A stretch of DNA of 64,000 bases, from positions 1-64,000 of the forward strand of contig JAGBCX010000017.1 of assembly GCA_017937805.1 (NCBI GenBank), in the 5' to 3' direction. Positions 43,256 to 53,054 of this stretch are shown here, piece by piece. Position numbers and translations under genes: made by a program. A model generated the notes under the pieces. It was not told where the DNA came from, searched no databases, and was given only the letters and a program-made list of their open reading frames with translations. How positions within the stretch are numbered: the first letter of the stretch is position 1; each line of letters starts with the position of its first letter. This DNA comes from Alistipes sp. GTDB lineage: Bacteria; Bacteroidota; Bacteroidia; Bacteroidales; Rikenellaceae.

Positions 43256-43284
43256 AGGGTTGCTTACATAGCAACCCTTTTTTT
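43256..43284 (+). terminator. Terminator after the sigma gene and small ORF
   Basis: AGGGTTGC / GCAACCCT, an 8-base stem with a 7-base loop and a run of seven T. Confidence 0.9.
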
Positions 43285-43289
43285 GTTTT

Positions 43290-43410
43290 CCGAACTCCTG
43301 ACCTTATCAAGGCGCAGGCAATTATAGGATTGAATAGGATTAAATGGGATTCGCTCCCGTTGGTCGCTTTATAGGAATGCGCTGAAAGTTTTTCAACTAC
43401 TCACTAATTA
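43290..43410. repeat. Dispersed ~100-bp element, copy C
   Basis: Begins CCGAACTCCTGACC and TCAAGGCGCA, has TATAGGATTGAATAGGATT in the middle, and ends CGCTTTATAGGAATGCGCTG then AAAGTTTTTCAACTACTCAC. Start and end match copies A and B. It begins six bases after a terminator T run, as copy B nearly does. Confidence 0.75.
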
Positions 43411-43541
43411 AAAATCTCTCCACTCTCAACTCAAAAAGTTTTCCGCTTTAATCCCACTGCGTGGGCTTTTCTTCCTTGCGGCTCGGCAAAGTCTGCAAGC
43501 AGCCTCTGCTCTCGCTCCGCGGCGTCAGTTCCGCTTTCCGT
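43411..43541. repeat. Short-unit array split by a GC-richer 79-base insert
   Basis: ATCTCTCCACTCTCAACTC-type units, then TTTTCCGCTTT (to 43449). An unrelated GC-richer piece follows (43450-43528, starting AATCCCACTGCGTGGGC), after which TTCCGCTTTCCGTTT resumes. TTCCGCTTT therefore flanks the insert as a direct repeat (43441-43449, 43529-43537). Together with copy C it fills the 303-base gap before the CDF gene. Confidence 0.6.
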
Positions 43542-44432
43542 TTATTTCAGCGGCTCAACATGTATCGCCACCGCAGTCTGCGCACCATACTTTTCGCGCA
43601 GAGCCTGCTCAATATCACGCGAAATCTCGTGTGAATCATGGACGGTCATCGAGCCATCTACACGAATATGCACCTCGATAGCGATATTTGCACCGATACG
43701 ACGAGTGCGGAGATTGTGAGGTTTGTAGACATTCGGCATAGCCGATATGATAGCAAGAATTTCATCTTCCACATCACGAGGAAGGCTCTTTTCAAGTAGT
43801 TCTGCAAGAGCTGTACGGCAGAGGTCGTATGCCACTTTGATAATCAATGCCGCCACGACAATAGCCGCTATCGGGTCGGCAATACGCCACTTCTCACCAA
43901 GGAAATAGGCGCAACCGATACCCAGCAACGCGCCAATCGAAGAGAGAGCATCGCTACGATGATGCCATGCATTGGCTACCACAGATGGGCTATCCAACTG
44001 TTTGCCAACACGAACACTCCATTGATACAGCGCCTCCTTGACTAAAATCGACACAGCTGCTGCAATAATTGCTATCGCACCGGGACGAGGTAGCACCTCA
44101 CCTGCCGCCACAGCGGCTATTTTCTCGGCACTATCAATCAAAATCTCTATACCTACGGCAAATAATGCCACGCCAATAATGAGCGATGCAAGGGTTTCGT
44201 ATTTGCCGTGCCCCCACTTATGGTCATCGTCACGAGGTTTTGCACTTATACGCACAAATGCCAGCACCACGATATCGGTAACAAAGTCTGAAGCCGAATG
44301 AACGGCATCAGCAATCATTGCACCACTTCGTCCAATAATACCCGCAACGAGTTTAAAGGCAAAGAGTATCATATTGACAAACATACCGAGTAGAGTTACT
44401 CGGTATATTCGTTTTGTTCTTTGGTCACTCAT
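43542..44432 (-). CDS. Cation diffusion facilitator (CDF) metal transporter
   Basis: 296 residues with six membrane helices and a C-terminal cytoplasmic domain. The metal site residues are in DAVHSASDFVTD (helix 2) and NAWHHRSDALSS (helix 5); the pattern H-x-x-x-D in helix 2 with H-x-x-x-D in helix 5 is that of zinc/iron-type CDFs. It exports divalent metal in exchange for protons. It follows a GDSL hydrolase and proS in one run (gaps of 17 and 13 bases). Confidence 0.92.
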   Translation of the reverse strand: MSDQRTKRIYRVTLLGMFVNMILFAFKLVAGIIGRSGAMIADAVHSASDFVTDIVVLAFVRISAKPRDDDHKWGHGKYETLASLIIGVALFAVGIEILIDSAEKIAAVAAGEVLPRPGAIAIIAAAVSILVKEALYQWSVRVGKQLDSPSVVANAWHHRSDALSSIGALLGIGCAYFLGEKWRIADPIAAIVVAALIIKVAYDLCRTALAELLEKSLPRDVEDEILAIISAMPNVYKPHNLRTRRIGANIAIEVHIRVDGSMTVHDSHEISRDIEQALREKYGAQTAVAIHVEPLK

Positions 44433-44449
44433 ACACTTTTAATATCGAC

Positions 44450-45310
44450 TTAATCCAACTTTGCAGGATATCCCAACAACTGATATGCCAATGCTTGCGC
44501 CATTCGCAAATGACCTGAGCTATTCGGGTGAAGTCGGTCTTGAAGATTGCGGTTTGACCTTTTACTCTTTTCGGGCGATGGTTGACGCCAATACAGACCG
44601 TTTGGCTTCGATAATGGATATAGTCCGCAAATAGAGTTCAAATCTATAACGGGTACTGCCCAAATGTTTCCTGCCTCCTTTACAACATCTACATAAGCAT
44701 CAATGTACTCGCCTATACCATTAGCATAGAGCTCGTTTGGTTGAAGGCTTCTCTCGCTTATATAGGTGCTACGATGAATCGGTGTTAGCAGGATAATCTG
44801 CTTGGTTGGATAGATATCCTTCAATTTCGACATTGCTATATTGATACGACCACGCACAGTATTGTTGTCCAACAAGAGTGTGCGTTTCTTGCGCTCGGCT
44901 ACAACACTTGTCCTCGCCTTGCGTGAACCGGTAACCTCAACCTCAACGACCTCCTCCGAGAACCACTCGCCGAGGGGAACACTGGCATTATAGTCGTTGG
45001 TACCGATAAATATCATTATCGCATCAATCTCCTGACCGCGCTCGGCTACAAGTTTGTCAGTCTGCGCCGGAATATGCGACCACTGATTGCCACTGATGCC
45101 ATATACATATGGCTCAATTCCGAGCAACGATTCGAGATATACCCAATATGTATCGTTCTGCCCCTTCTCCACCTGGCGCTTATCGGTAATTGAATCTCCG
45201 AGATATGCTACACGCGCACCTCTCCACTGACTCTTAATCTCCGCCTTAGGCTTTGCCACTGCGGGCAAAACAAGACAAAACACTGCAATAACTATTGCTA
45301 TCTTCTTCAT
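44450..45310 (-). CDS. SGNH/GDSL-family hydrolase, exported
   Basis: 286 residues with a signal peptide (1-19, ...LPAVAK). All four SGNH blocks are present: YLGDSITD with nucleophile Ser40, GISGNQWS, FIGTNDYN, and DRLHPNSSGH with the Asp-His pair. These enzymes cleave acyl or acetyl esters from lipids or carbohydrates. Here the placement between proS and a metal transporter gives no hint of the substrate. The gap to proS is 13 bases. Confidence 0.87.
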   Translation of the reverse strand: MKKIAIVIAVFCLVLPAVAKPKAEIKSQWRGARVAYLGDSITDKRQVEKGQNDTYWVYLESLLGIEPYVYGISGNQWSHIPAQTDKLVAERGQEIDAIMIFIGTNDYNASVPLGEWFSEEVVEVEVTGSRKARTSVVAERKKRTLLLDNNTVRGRINIAMSKLKDIYPTKQIILLTPIHRSTYISERSLQPNELYANGIGEYIDAYVDVVKEAGNIWAVPVIDLNSICGLYPLSKPNGLYWRQPSPEKSKRSNRNLQDRLHPNSSGHLRMAQALAYQLLGYPAKLD

Positions 45311-45323
45311 CTATGTATCCTTT

Positions 45324-46808
45324 TTAGTAGCTCTTTGCAAACAATACGCGACAGTGCGATGGCTTGCCTGTGAAGATACACTTACCCTCCTCAGGCTCAA
45401 CATCGAGAGGAATACAACGGATTGTTGCCTTTGTCGCATCTTTGATAGCCTGCTCGGTCTCAGGTGTTCCGTCCCAATGTGCCGAGATAAAGCCGCCCTT
45501 GTTATTCAACACCTCAACAAACTCGTCCCAAGTATCGACCTTGGTAATCATCGAGTTACGATAGTCGAGAGCCTTCTGGAAGATGTTTTTCTGCTGCTCG
45601 TCGAGCAAGTTTACGATATAATCAACGATACCCTCCTGCGAAACGGTCTCCTTGGTCAAAGTGTCACGACGAGCCAACTCGATAGTGCCATTTGCAAGGT
45701 CACGCTGACCGAGTGCAAGGCGTACCGGCACACCCTTCAACTCATACTCTGCAAATTTGAAGCCTGCGCGAACATTATCGCGGTCATCAACCTTTACGCG
45801 AACGCCCTTCGCCTTCAACGCATCTGCAATCTCATTCATCTTCGCGCGTGCGGCAGCCAATTGCTCCTCGCCCTTGTAGATAGGAACGATAACAACCTGT
45901 GTAGGAGCCAACTTCGGAGGCAAAACCAAACCGTTATTGTCCGAGTGAGCCATAATCAATGCGCCCATCAAGCGGGTTGAAACGCCCCACGATGTAGCCC
46001 ATACATACTCCAACTTACCCTCGCGGTTAGCATACTTCACATCGAAAGCCTTAGCGAAGTTCTGACCGAGGAAGTGCGAAGTACCACTCTGCAAAGCCTT
46101 ACCGTCCTGCATCAACGCCTCGATGGTGAGAGTATCCTCAGCACCTGCAAAGCGCTCGTTTGGCGATTTGTGACCAACAATTACAGGCAAGCACAACCAC
46201 TCTTCGGCAAACTTCTGATAGACCTTAATCATTTTGAGTGCCTCCTCCTGAGCCTCCTCGCGAGTTTCGTGTGCGGTGTGTCCCTCCTGCCACAAGAACT
46301 CTGCGGTACGCAAGAACAAGCGGGTACGCATCTCCCAACGCACAACATTTGCCCACTGATTGCAGAGAATAGGAAGGTCACGGTATGAGTTAATCCAATT
46401 TTTGTATGTGTTCCAGATAATTGTTTCCGATGTTGGACGAACAATCAACTCCTCCTCCAAACGAGCCGCAGGGTCCACCACGATACCCTTGCCATTCTCA
46501 TCATTCTTCAAACGGTAGTGGGTCACCACTGCACACTCCTTAGCAAAGCCCTCGACGTGGCTTGCCTCCTTCGAAAAGAACGACTTTGGAATAAAGAGAG
46601 GGAAGTAGGCATTCTGCACACCTGTCTCCTTGAACATTCCGTCCAAAACCTCGTGCATCTTCTCCCAAATAGCATATCCGTAAGGTTTGATAACCATACA
46701 GCCACGCACTGCGGAGTTCTCCGCCAAACCCGCCTTCATTACAAGGTCGTTGTACCATTGCGAATAGTTCTCTTCGCTCTTGGTCAAATCTTTCAATTCT
46801 ACTGCCAT
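45324..46808 (-). CDS. proS: Prolyl-tRNA synthetase, short (archaeal/eukaryal) type
   Basis: 494 residues. It charges tRNA-Pro. It has the class II core with [36 protein letters not shown] and [14 protein letters not shown] (motif 2) and a C-terminal zinc-domain-like end, but lacks the large editing insert of the bacterial long type. This short form is common in Bacteroidetes. -7 boxes lie upstream; the leader is made of an array of TTTTGCAT units. Confidence 0.95.
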   Translation of the reverse strand: MAVELKDLTKSEENYSQWYNDLVMKAGLAENSAVRGCMVIKPYGYAIWEKMHEVLDGMFKETGVQNAYFPLFIPKSFFSKEASHVEGFAKECAVVTHYRLKNDENGKGIVVDPAARLEEELIVRPTSETIIWNTYKNWINSYRDLPILCNQWANVVRWEMRTRLFLRTAEFLWQEGHTAHETREEAQEEALKMIKVYQKFAEEWLCLPVIVGHKSPNERFAGAEDTLTIEALMQDGKALQSGTSHFLGQNFAKAFDVKYANREGKLEYVWATSWGVSTRLMGALIMAHSDNNGLVLPPKLAPTQVVIVPIYKGEEQLAAARAKMNEIADALKAKGVRVKVDDRDNVRAGFKFAEYELKGVPVRLALGQRDLANGTIELARRDTLTKETVSQEGIVDYIVNLLDEQQKNIFQKALDYRNSMITKVDTWDEFVEVLNNKGGFISAHWDGTPETEQAIKDATKATIRCIPLDVEPEEGKCIFTGKPSHCRVLFAKSY

Positions 46809-46814
46809 ATATCT

Positions 46815-46867
46815 TTCAAAAATTCAAAATGCAAAATGCAAAATGCAAAATTAAGCCTACAAAGGTA
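46815..46867 (-). promoter_or_regulatory. proS promoter region built around a short-unit array
   Basis: On the minus strand TACCTTTG (46867-46860) and TAATTTTG (46853-46846) are possible -7 boxes. The second is formed by the first unit of an array TTTTGCATTTTGCATTTTGC running to about 46820, which would be leader RNA. Confidence 0.55.
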
Positions 46868-46904
46868 GCAAAATTTTACCATATTCGAGATAAATCTCGA
46901 TTTT

Positions 46905-48335
46905 TTATCTCTGTTTGCGCACAACTACGCTCTGCAACATCTTGTTCGAGGTCGTTACCGGCGAATTTTTCTCGAAATATGCCCTATCCAACTCAAAGAC
47001 CAAGAGAGGCAATCGCACCTCATTTTCGCACTCGAAGTGGGCGTAGTTGCGAGCGACATAATCAGCTACCGCAATCTTGTACTTTCGGCCCTCTCGCAAA
47101 CGCGGAAACTCCACATCGTATGCCATATCGTTTTCATCGACAATAATGCGATAAGGCGTTGTGGCATAGAGGTCTACAACATGTGCCTCCTTTGCATTAA
47201 CCGTGTCGTTATACTTCTCTACTATCAACTTCCGCAACTGTGCCGGAGTCATCTCAACAAGATGAACCTGCGAGAAAAATGGCTCATTATCAAAGAGGGT
47301 TTTCACGGTCACATCTCCCTTTGGCAACCCCTCAATAATTCGTACACCGCCACGGTGATAGATACCAATCTCGGCACCCGTTGCCTCTTTGATGATTTTT
47401 GTTTGCAAATTACACAATCCGACATGGTTGGTCGAGTGGGCCATCGAGCCGACAACCTCTTGCAGTGCAGGATTTGCCTCAATCTCCTTAATCTGAGCCT
47501 CAATCTCTGCATCTTTTGCATATTTTTTCAGTGAAATATTCATATATTCAATATTCACAACCTTGCTACCACGCATCTTTACCTTCGTAACGCCAATATT
47601 TTTTAATTTGCGTTGCGTTTGGCCAACAACGGTGCCATTTACAATTGTATCGAGCAACTTGTGAGTATGTCCTCCGATTATAACATCGTAGCCGTTATAT
47701 CGCGCTGCCAAAGCCAAATCGCGGTCATCTCCCATGTGCGAGAGTAGCACCTTCACATCGCCATCAGACTCATTGCCCTCGCGCTCTGCAACAATCTGAG
47801 GGTCCTCAAACTTCAACCCCTCGAAATTGTTATCGTTGCCATCAGGGTGACCATTGGAATAGCTCGTTACTACGCCGACAAAATCGACTGCAACACCCTC
47901 AGGCGTAACAACTCGCACACTCTTCTCTACATCATCAAGCCACTCACTCTCCGACTCCATATTGGCACAGACAACCTCGAACTCAGCCTTATCAATCGCT
48001 TCATCAAGGACTTTTTGTCCTGCATCGAAGTCGTGATTTCCGAGCGTTGCAACATCATAGCCGACAGCATTCATCAGACGAATCATAGGCAAACGTCCCT
48101 CTGCCAAATCGACATAAGCATTTCCTGTCCAGCGGTCGCCGGCATCAACAACAATCGTAAAAACCGTATCGCGGCACTCCTTGACAGCCGTTGCTAAACG
48201 CGACATATTGTCGAGCGAAGCGTGCATATCGTTGGTCGAAAGAATCACAAACTCGCTCGGACTCAACATTATATACATCAACCAACCGAACACGATAAAA
48301 GAGCCAAATGTGCCCGAATATATACCTTTTTTCAT
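46905..48335 (-). CDS. 5'-nucleotidase / UshA-like metallophosphoesterase
   Basis: 476 residues with a membrane segment or signal (about 8-27). The metallophosphatase domain has NDMHASLDN, VDAGDRW, TLGNHDFDAG, LLSHMGDDRD and IIGGHTHKLLD. The C-terminal 5'-nucleotidase domain (about 290-470; GIYHRGGVRIIEGLPKGDVTVKTL) holds the nucleotide-binding part. It releases phosphate from nucleotides or similar phosphoesters in the periplasm. It follows purC on the same strand, a neat but probably chance link with purine metabolism. Confidence 0.9.
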   Translation of the reverse strand: MKKGIYSGTFGSFIVFGWLMYIMLSPSEFVILSTNDMHASLDNMSRLATAVKECRDTVFTIVVDAGDRWTGNAYVDLAEGRLPMIRLMNAVGYDVATLGNHDFDAGQKVLDEAIDKAEFEVVCANMESESEWLDDVEKSVRVVTPEGVAVDFVGVVTSYSNGHPDGNDNNFEGLKFEDPQIVAEREGNESDGDVKVLLSHMGDDRDLALAARYNGYDVIIGGHTHKLLDTIVNGTVVGQTQRKLKNIGVTKVKMRGSKVVNIEYMNISLKKYAKDAEIEAQIKEIEANPALQEVVGSMAHSTNHVGLCNLQTKIIKEATGAEIGIYHRGGVRIIEGLPKGDVTVKTLFDNEPFFSQVHLVEMTPAQLRKLIVEKYNDTVNAKEAHVVDLYATTPYRIIVDENDMAYDVEFPRLREGRKYKIAVADYVARNYAHFECENEVRLPLLVFELDRAYFEKNSPVTTSNKMLQSVVVRKQR

Positions 48336-48350
48336 AACTTTTTACGCTAC

Positions 48351-48377
48351 CAAAGGCGACAATTAGTGCCGCCTTTG
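48351..48377 (-). terminator. Hairpin between purC and the nucleotidase gene
   Basis: CAAAGGCG / CGCCTTTG pair with an 11-base loop just after the purC stop. No T run follows on either strand, so termination may be weak or the hairpin may protect the mRNA end. Confidence 0.45.
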
Positions 48378-48402
48378 ATTGTTATAACTATTTGTAATTC
48401 AA

Positions 48403-49347
48403 TTAAAGAGTTGCCAAGAACTCAGTAACATTCTTCGCGATACGAGCCTCAACATCGTCACACTCAGCCTTTACGAACTTCTCGCCCACGATATTCTCGT
48501 ACAACTCGATGTAACGCTCGGTAATACTTGCCACAATTTCAGGAGTCATCTCAGGCACCTGCTGTCCCTCCTGACCTTGGAAGCCATTTGCCATAAGCCA
48601 CTCACGCACAAACTCCTTCGAGAGTTGCTTCTGTTTCTCACCCTTCGCCAAACGCTCCTCGTAACCCTCAGCGTAGAAGTAACGCGAAGAGTCAGGTGTG
48701 TGAATCTCGTCCATAAGGTAGATAACACCATTCTTCTTACCGAACTCATACTTTGTATCAACAAGAATCAAGCCCATCTTTGCCGCAATCTCTGTTCCTC
48801 GCTGGAAGATAGCACGAGTATATTTTTCGAGTTGCTCGTAATCCTCGCGCGAAACGATACCTTGTGCGATAATCTCCTCCTTCGAGATATCCTCATCGTG
48901 TCCCTCGGCAGCCTTGGTCGTAGGGGTAATGATTGGCTCAGGGAACTTCTGATTCTCAACCATTCCGTCAGGCATCTCCACACCGCAAATAGTGCGTTTT
49001 CCTGCCTTATACTCACGCCAAGCGTGTCCCGAAAGGTAGCCACGAATAACCATCTCCACCTTGAAAGGCTCGCACTTGTGACCAACGGTAACCATTGGGT
49101 CGGGAGTAGCGATTTTCCAGTTAGGAAGGATATCGGTCGTAGCATCGAGGAACTTCGCTGCAATCTGATTCAACACCTGTCCTTTAAACGGTATGCCTTT
49201 CGGCAAAACGACATCAAAAGCCGAGATTCTATCCGACACAACCATCACGAGATAGTCGTTCTCCAAGCTATACACATCACGCACTTTACCTACGTAGTGA
49301 GCCGTCTGGCCCGGCAACTGCAAATTTGTCTTAACGATTGCTTCCAT
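48403..49347 (-). CDS. purC: Phosphoribosylaminoimidazole-succinocarboxamide synthase
   Basis: 314 residues, the length of the larger SAICAR synthetases. It joins CAIR and aspartate with ATP in purine synthesis. Typical blocks: [67 protein letters not shown] and [18 protein letters not shown]. It has its own -7 box. No other pur gene adjoins it. Confidence 0.95.
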   Translation of the reverse strand: MEAIVKTNLQLPGQTAHYVGKVRDVYSLENDYLVMVVSDRISAFDVVLPKGIPFKGQVLNQIAAKFLDATTDILPNWKIATPDPMVTVGHKCEPFKVEMVIRGYLSGHAWREYKAGKRTICGVEMPDGMVENQKFPEPIITPTTKAAEGHDEDISKEEIIAQGIVSREDYEQLEKYTRAIFQRGTEIAAKMGLILVDTKYEFGKKNGVIYLMDEIHTPDSSRYFYAEGYEERLAKGEKQKQLSKEFVREWLMANGFQGQEGQQVPEMTPEIVASITERYIELYENIVGEKFVKAECDDVEARIAKNVTEFLATL

Positions 49348-49380
49348 ATATCTAATTTTTATTGATTATTTTCTTGGGTG

Positions 49381-49388
49381 CAAATATA
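49381..49388 (-). promoter_or_regulatory. -7 box of purC
   Basis: TATATTTG on the minus strand, about 33 bases before the ATG. TTTG at 49415-49412 is a possible -33 box with a long spacer. Confidence 0.5.
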
Positions 49389-49700
49389 ATAAAAAGTATG
49401 GAGCAATAGAGCAAATTCGGGCAAAAAAATCAGAAAATTTTACATCAACACATACACCTCCGTCAATCACCGCCACCGATGCTTTATTACACTTTATAAG
49501 CAGCCAAAAGCCTCTTCTTGGTCCCCAATTATCGGCCCTAATCGCCGATAGAGGGCAAATAGAGCGAAAATGCGCTGAATTATTAAAATTTTTTCATTTT
49601 AATTTATAAGCAACGACTGCCATTTTGCTTACAATCCGAAAGCATATCACCTAAAAATTGCATTAGACTGTCAAAATCGTACATTTTTATTCGTAAAATA
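49389..49700. other. Intergenic region between purC and the SusC/D operon
   Basis: AT-rich, without supported genes. It holds one small inverted repeat (TATCGG CCCTAATCG CCGATA, near 49531-49551). No regulator-binding site was recognised. Confidence 0.4.
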
Positions 49701-49732
49701 TTTGGCGGTAGTGCAATTTATTTCTACCTTTG
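49701..49732 (+). promoter_or_regulatory. Promoter of the SusC/SusD-protease operon
   Basis: TTTG (49701-49704), 20 bases, TACCTTTG (49725-49732). The leader is about 40 bases, AT-rich. Confidence 0.78.
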
Positions 49733-49774
49733 TGGCAGAACACACATATATTTATTTTTTAATTTATAAAAACA

Positions 49775-52700
49775 ATGCTTATGGTTAAAAAAATTGTACT
49801 ATCAATGGCTGCGATTTTGTTTGCATGTGCTTCGGTGCTTGCACAAAATAAGCAGGTTTCAGGTACAGTTACCAGCCCGGACGGTTCTCCGGTTGTTGGT
49901 GCTACCGTAGTGGTAGAGGGTACCTCGCTTGGTACTTCGACCGATATGCAAGGTAAGTATATGCTTGCGGCTCCAACCAATGGAACGCTTGTATTCTCCT
50001 TCATCGGTTATGAAGATGCTAAGCTTGCCATCAATGGCAAAACAACTGTAAATGTCGTTTTGAAAGAGGCATCGAAGGCAATTGACGATGTTATCGTTGT
50101 TGCGTTCGGTGAGGCTAAGAAAGAGGCATTTACCGGTTCGGCTAAGGTCGTTTCTTCTGAAGACCTTACCAAAACACAATCTTCGAACGTATCAGATGCT
50201 TTGGTTGGTAAAGTAGCCGGTATGCAGACTGCATCGCCATCTGGTCGTCCTGGATCTGGTCAGAATCTTACAATTCGTGGTCCTGGCTCAATCTACTCGG
50301 CTACAAGCCCATTGTGGGTTGTCGATGGTATGCCTTACGCAGGCGATATCAACAACATCAACCCTGCCGACATTGAGTCGATTACCGTTTTGAAGGACGC
50401 TGCTTCGAACGCGTTGTACGGTGCTCGTGGTGCTAATGGTGTTATCATGGTTACCACCAAGCGTGCAAAGGCTGGTGACGCTCGCGTTACTTTCGATGGC
50501 AAGTGGGGTCTTAACACTCGTGCTTTGCAGACTTACGACTATGTTGACAACGCAGGTGAGTACTACGAGTTGCACTATCAGGCTCTTTACAACAACTATG
50601 CAAAGACTCTCAGTGCTGCCGAGGCTCACAAGAAGGCTAACGAGGTTCTCATTTCGGGCCAGCCGGGAGGTTTGGGTTACAACGTAATGACCGTACCTGC
50701 AGGACAGCTTCTTATCGGTTCTAACGGTAAGTTGAACCCTAATGCAACCGTAGGTCGTTTGCATACCTATAAGTATAAGGACGAGAACGGCGTTGAGCAG
50801 ACCGAGAACTACTGGTTGAAGCCAGATGATTGGTTGAATGCACTCTACAAGCCATCATTCCGTCAGGAGTACAATGTTAACGTTTCGGCTGCAGGCGAGA
50901 AGAGCAACTTCTTCGCTTCGTTCGGATACTTGGACAACAATGGTATCATCGACGGTTCAAAGCAGGAGCGTCTTACAACTCGTTTGCGCGCTGACTATCA
51001 GGCAAAGAAGTGGTTGAAGGTTGGAGGAAACTTCTCTTACACTCACTACAAGTGGTATCAGGGCGATAGCAATGAAGGTGCAGGTGATGGAGGTGATGTA
51101 TTTGCAGCAGCATTGAACACAGCTCCTATCTACCCTCTTCACATTCGCGACAGCAAGGGTAACCTTATGTATGATGAGTTGGGCCTTCCTGTATACGATA
51201 CCGGTGACGGTAGTATTCTCGGTCCTGATGCAAAGCGTCCTTCGGGTAGCAACACCAACTACTTGCGCGAGATTCAGCTCAACAAACACTCGACTGAGGG
51301 TAATGCATTCTCGGCACAAGGTTTTGCAGAGGTTCGTTTCTACCGCGATTTGAAGTTCATCTTCAACGCAAATATGAACCTTGACGAGGGTCGTAGTACA
51401 GATTTGTTGAACCCATACTACGGACAGTTTGCAGAGAATGGTGGTATTGTAAGTAAGAGCCACAGCCGTGATATCTCTTACGAATTGCAGCAGTTGCTCA
51501 ACTATACCCACACATTCGGTTCGAGCCACAACTTGGATGTTCTCTTGGGACATACGTCGTATACTCTTAAGACATACGGTCTTGGCGCTTCGAAGTCAAA
51601 GATGTTCTCGTACGACTATGACGAGTTGTCGGGTTTGATTATCGATGGTCAGTCGGCAAGCTCAAGCTTTGCACAATATGTCAACGAGGGTTACTTCGTT
51701 CGTGCTCAGTACGACTACGATCAGCGTTACTTCTTCTCTGGTTCGTATCGTCGTGATGCATCTTCTAACTTCCACCCAGATAACCGTTGGGGTAACTTCT
51801 GGTCGGTATCGGCTGCATGGTTGATGAACAAGGAGTCTTGGTTCAACGCACCATGGGTTGACATGTTGAAGATTAAGGCATCGTATGGTGTACAGGGTAA
51901 CGATAAGCTCGGTGGCTACACTATTTCGCAGTACTACGTTGATGCATACACAATCAAGAACAATGGTTCTGATGGCGTTGCAACAACATTCTCGCAGAAG
52001 GGTAACAAGGATATCACATGGGAGAGCAACGGTAACCTCAATGCCGGCGTAGAGTTCAGCTTCTGGAAGGGCCGTCTTTATGGTAACGTAGACTACTTCC
52101 ACCGTAAGACTTCGGATATGTTGTTCTTCTTGTCGGTACCTGCATCACTCGGTTACAGTGGCTACTACACTAACCTCGGTGATATGGTTAACCAGGGTAT
52201 CGAGGCTGAGTTGGGCGCAGACATCATTCGTCGCAAGAACTTCGTATGGAACTTCGGTTTGAACTTGACTCACTACAAGAACAAGATCACTCGTCTTCCT
52301 GATGAGTACAAGAACAACACAACTGACGACGGTAAGCTCAAGGGTTACAATGCCGGTTCGATGTTCTATGCAGAGGGACAACCATTCTTCTCTCTATATA
52401 TGCCTACATACGCGGGCGTAAATCCTGAGACCGGTAAGTCGGAGTGGTTGGTTTACGATGAGGATGGCAACGAGTCGAAGACAGATCTCTATAGCGAGGC
52501 TTCGCAGAAGGGTCGTGCAATTCAGGGTGATGCAACACCTGATTTGTACGGAGGATTCAACACCTCGTTCATGTTCTTCGGTGTTGATATCTCGGCAAAC
52601 TTCACCTACCAGATTGGTGGTTTGGTATATGATGGCGGATATGCATCAATGATGGATTCTCCATTGCAGACTTCGGTAGGTCGTGCATTACACCGCGACT

Positions 52701-53029
52701 TGTGGGACGCATGGAGCGAGGATAACAAGGATTCGAATATTCCGCGTTTCCAGTATGGCGATCAATACTCTGCAGCTCGTTCTTCGCGATTCTTGACAGA
52801 TGCTTCGTATCTCAATATCCAGAATATCACTATTGGTTACACTCTTCCTGCAAAGATTACTCGTAAGTTCTTGGTTGAGAAGTTGCGCGTATATCTCTCA
52901 TGCGACAATGTATTCTATTGGTCACAGCGTCAAGGTTTGGACCCACGTCAGTCGATTAGTGGTTCGGCAAGCGCATACAAGTACTCTCCAATTCGTACAT
53001 TCTCGGGTGGTGTAACTCTTACATTCTAA
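49775..53029 (+). CDS. SusC/RagA-family TonB-dependent outer-membrane transporter
   Basis: 1084 residues. Signal peptide (to about residue 24, ...ASVLAQ), a carboxypeptidase-regulatory-like domain (about 28-105; VSGTVTSPDGSPVVGATVVVEG), the plug domain (about 115-230, with LTIRGPGSIYSA and PLWVVDGMPYAG, and NALYGARGANGVIMVTTK at its end) and the barrel, ending in F (GGVTLTF). It imports large substrates under the SusD lid with TonB energy. The next genes encode SusD, a third lipoprotein and a subtilisin-type protease, so peptides are the likely cargo. An alternative ATG is at 49781. Confidence 0.95.
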   Translation: MLMVKKIVLSMAAILFACASVLAQNKQVSGTVTSPDGSPVVGATVVVEGTSLGTSTDMQGKYMLAAPTNGTLVFSFIGYEDAKLAINGKTTVNVVLKEASKAIDDVIVVAFGEAKKEAFTGSAKVVSSEDLTKTQSSNVSDALVGKVAGMQTASPSGRPGSGQNLTIRGPGSIYSATSPLWVVDGMPYAGDINNINPADIESITVLKDAASNALYGARGANGVIMVTTKRAKAGDARVTFDGKWGLNTRALQTYDYVDNAGEYYELHYQALYNNYAKTLSAAEAHKKANEVLISGQPGGLGYNVMTVPAGQLLIGSNGKLNPNATVGRLHTYKYKDENGVEQTENYWLKPDDWLNALYKPSFRQEYNVNVSAAGEKSNFFASFGYLDNNGIIDGSKQERLTTRLRADYQAKKWLKVGGNFSYTHYKWYQGDSNEGAGDGGDVFAAALNTAPIYPLHIRDSKGNLMYDELGLPVYDTGDGSILGPDAKRPSGSNTNYLREIQLNKHSTEGNAFSAQGFAEVRFYRDLKFIFNANMNLDEGRSTDLLNPYYGQFAENGGIVSKSHSRDISYELQQLLNYTHTFGSSHNLDVLLGHTSYTLKTYGLGASKSKMFSYDYDELSGLIIDGQSASSSFAQYVNEGYFVRAQYDYDQRYFFSGSYRRDASSNFHPDNRWGNFWSVSAAWLMNKESWFNAPWVDMLKIKASYGVQGNDKLGGYTISQYYVDAYTIKNNGSDGVATTFSQKGNKDITWESNGNLNAGVEFSFWKGRLYGNVDYFHRKTSDMLFFLSVPASLGYSGYYTNLGDMVNQGIEAELGADIIRRKNFVWNFGLNLTHYKNKITRLPDEYKNNTTDDGKLKGYNAGSMFYAEGQPFFSLYMPTYAGVNPETGKSEWLVYDEDGNESKTDLYSEASQKGRAIQGDATPDLYGGFNTSFMFFGVDISANFTYQIGGLVYDGGYASMMDSPLQTSVGRALHRDLWDAWSEDNKDSNIPRFQYGDQYSAARSSRFLTDASYLNIQNITIGYTLPAKITRKFLVEKLRVYLSCDNVFYWSQRQGLDPRQSISGSASAYKYSPIRTFSGGVTLTF

Positions 53030-53054
53030 TTTTTACAGAAAGGAGATTTAGAGT

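Noticed and set aside
49389..49700. Riboswitch or regulatory RNA before the SusC gene
   Set aside because: Only one small hairpin is present, upstream of the promoter, and no known aptamer pattern was seen.
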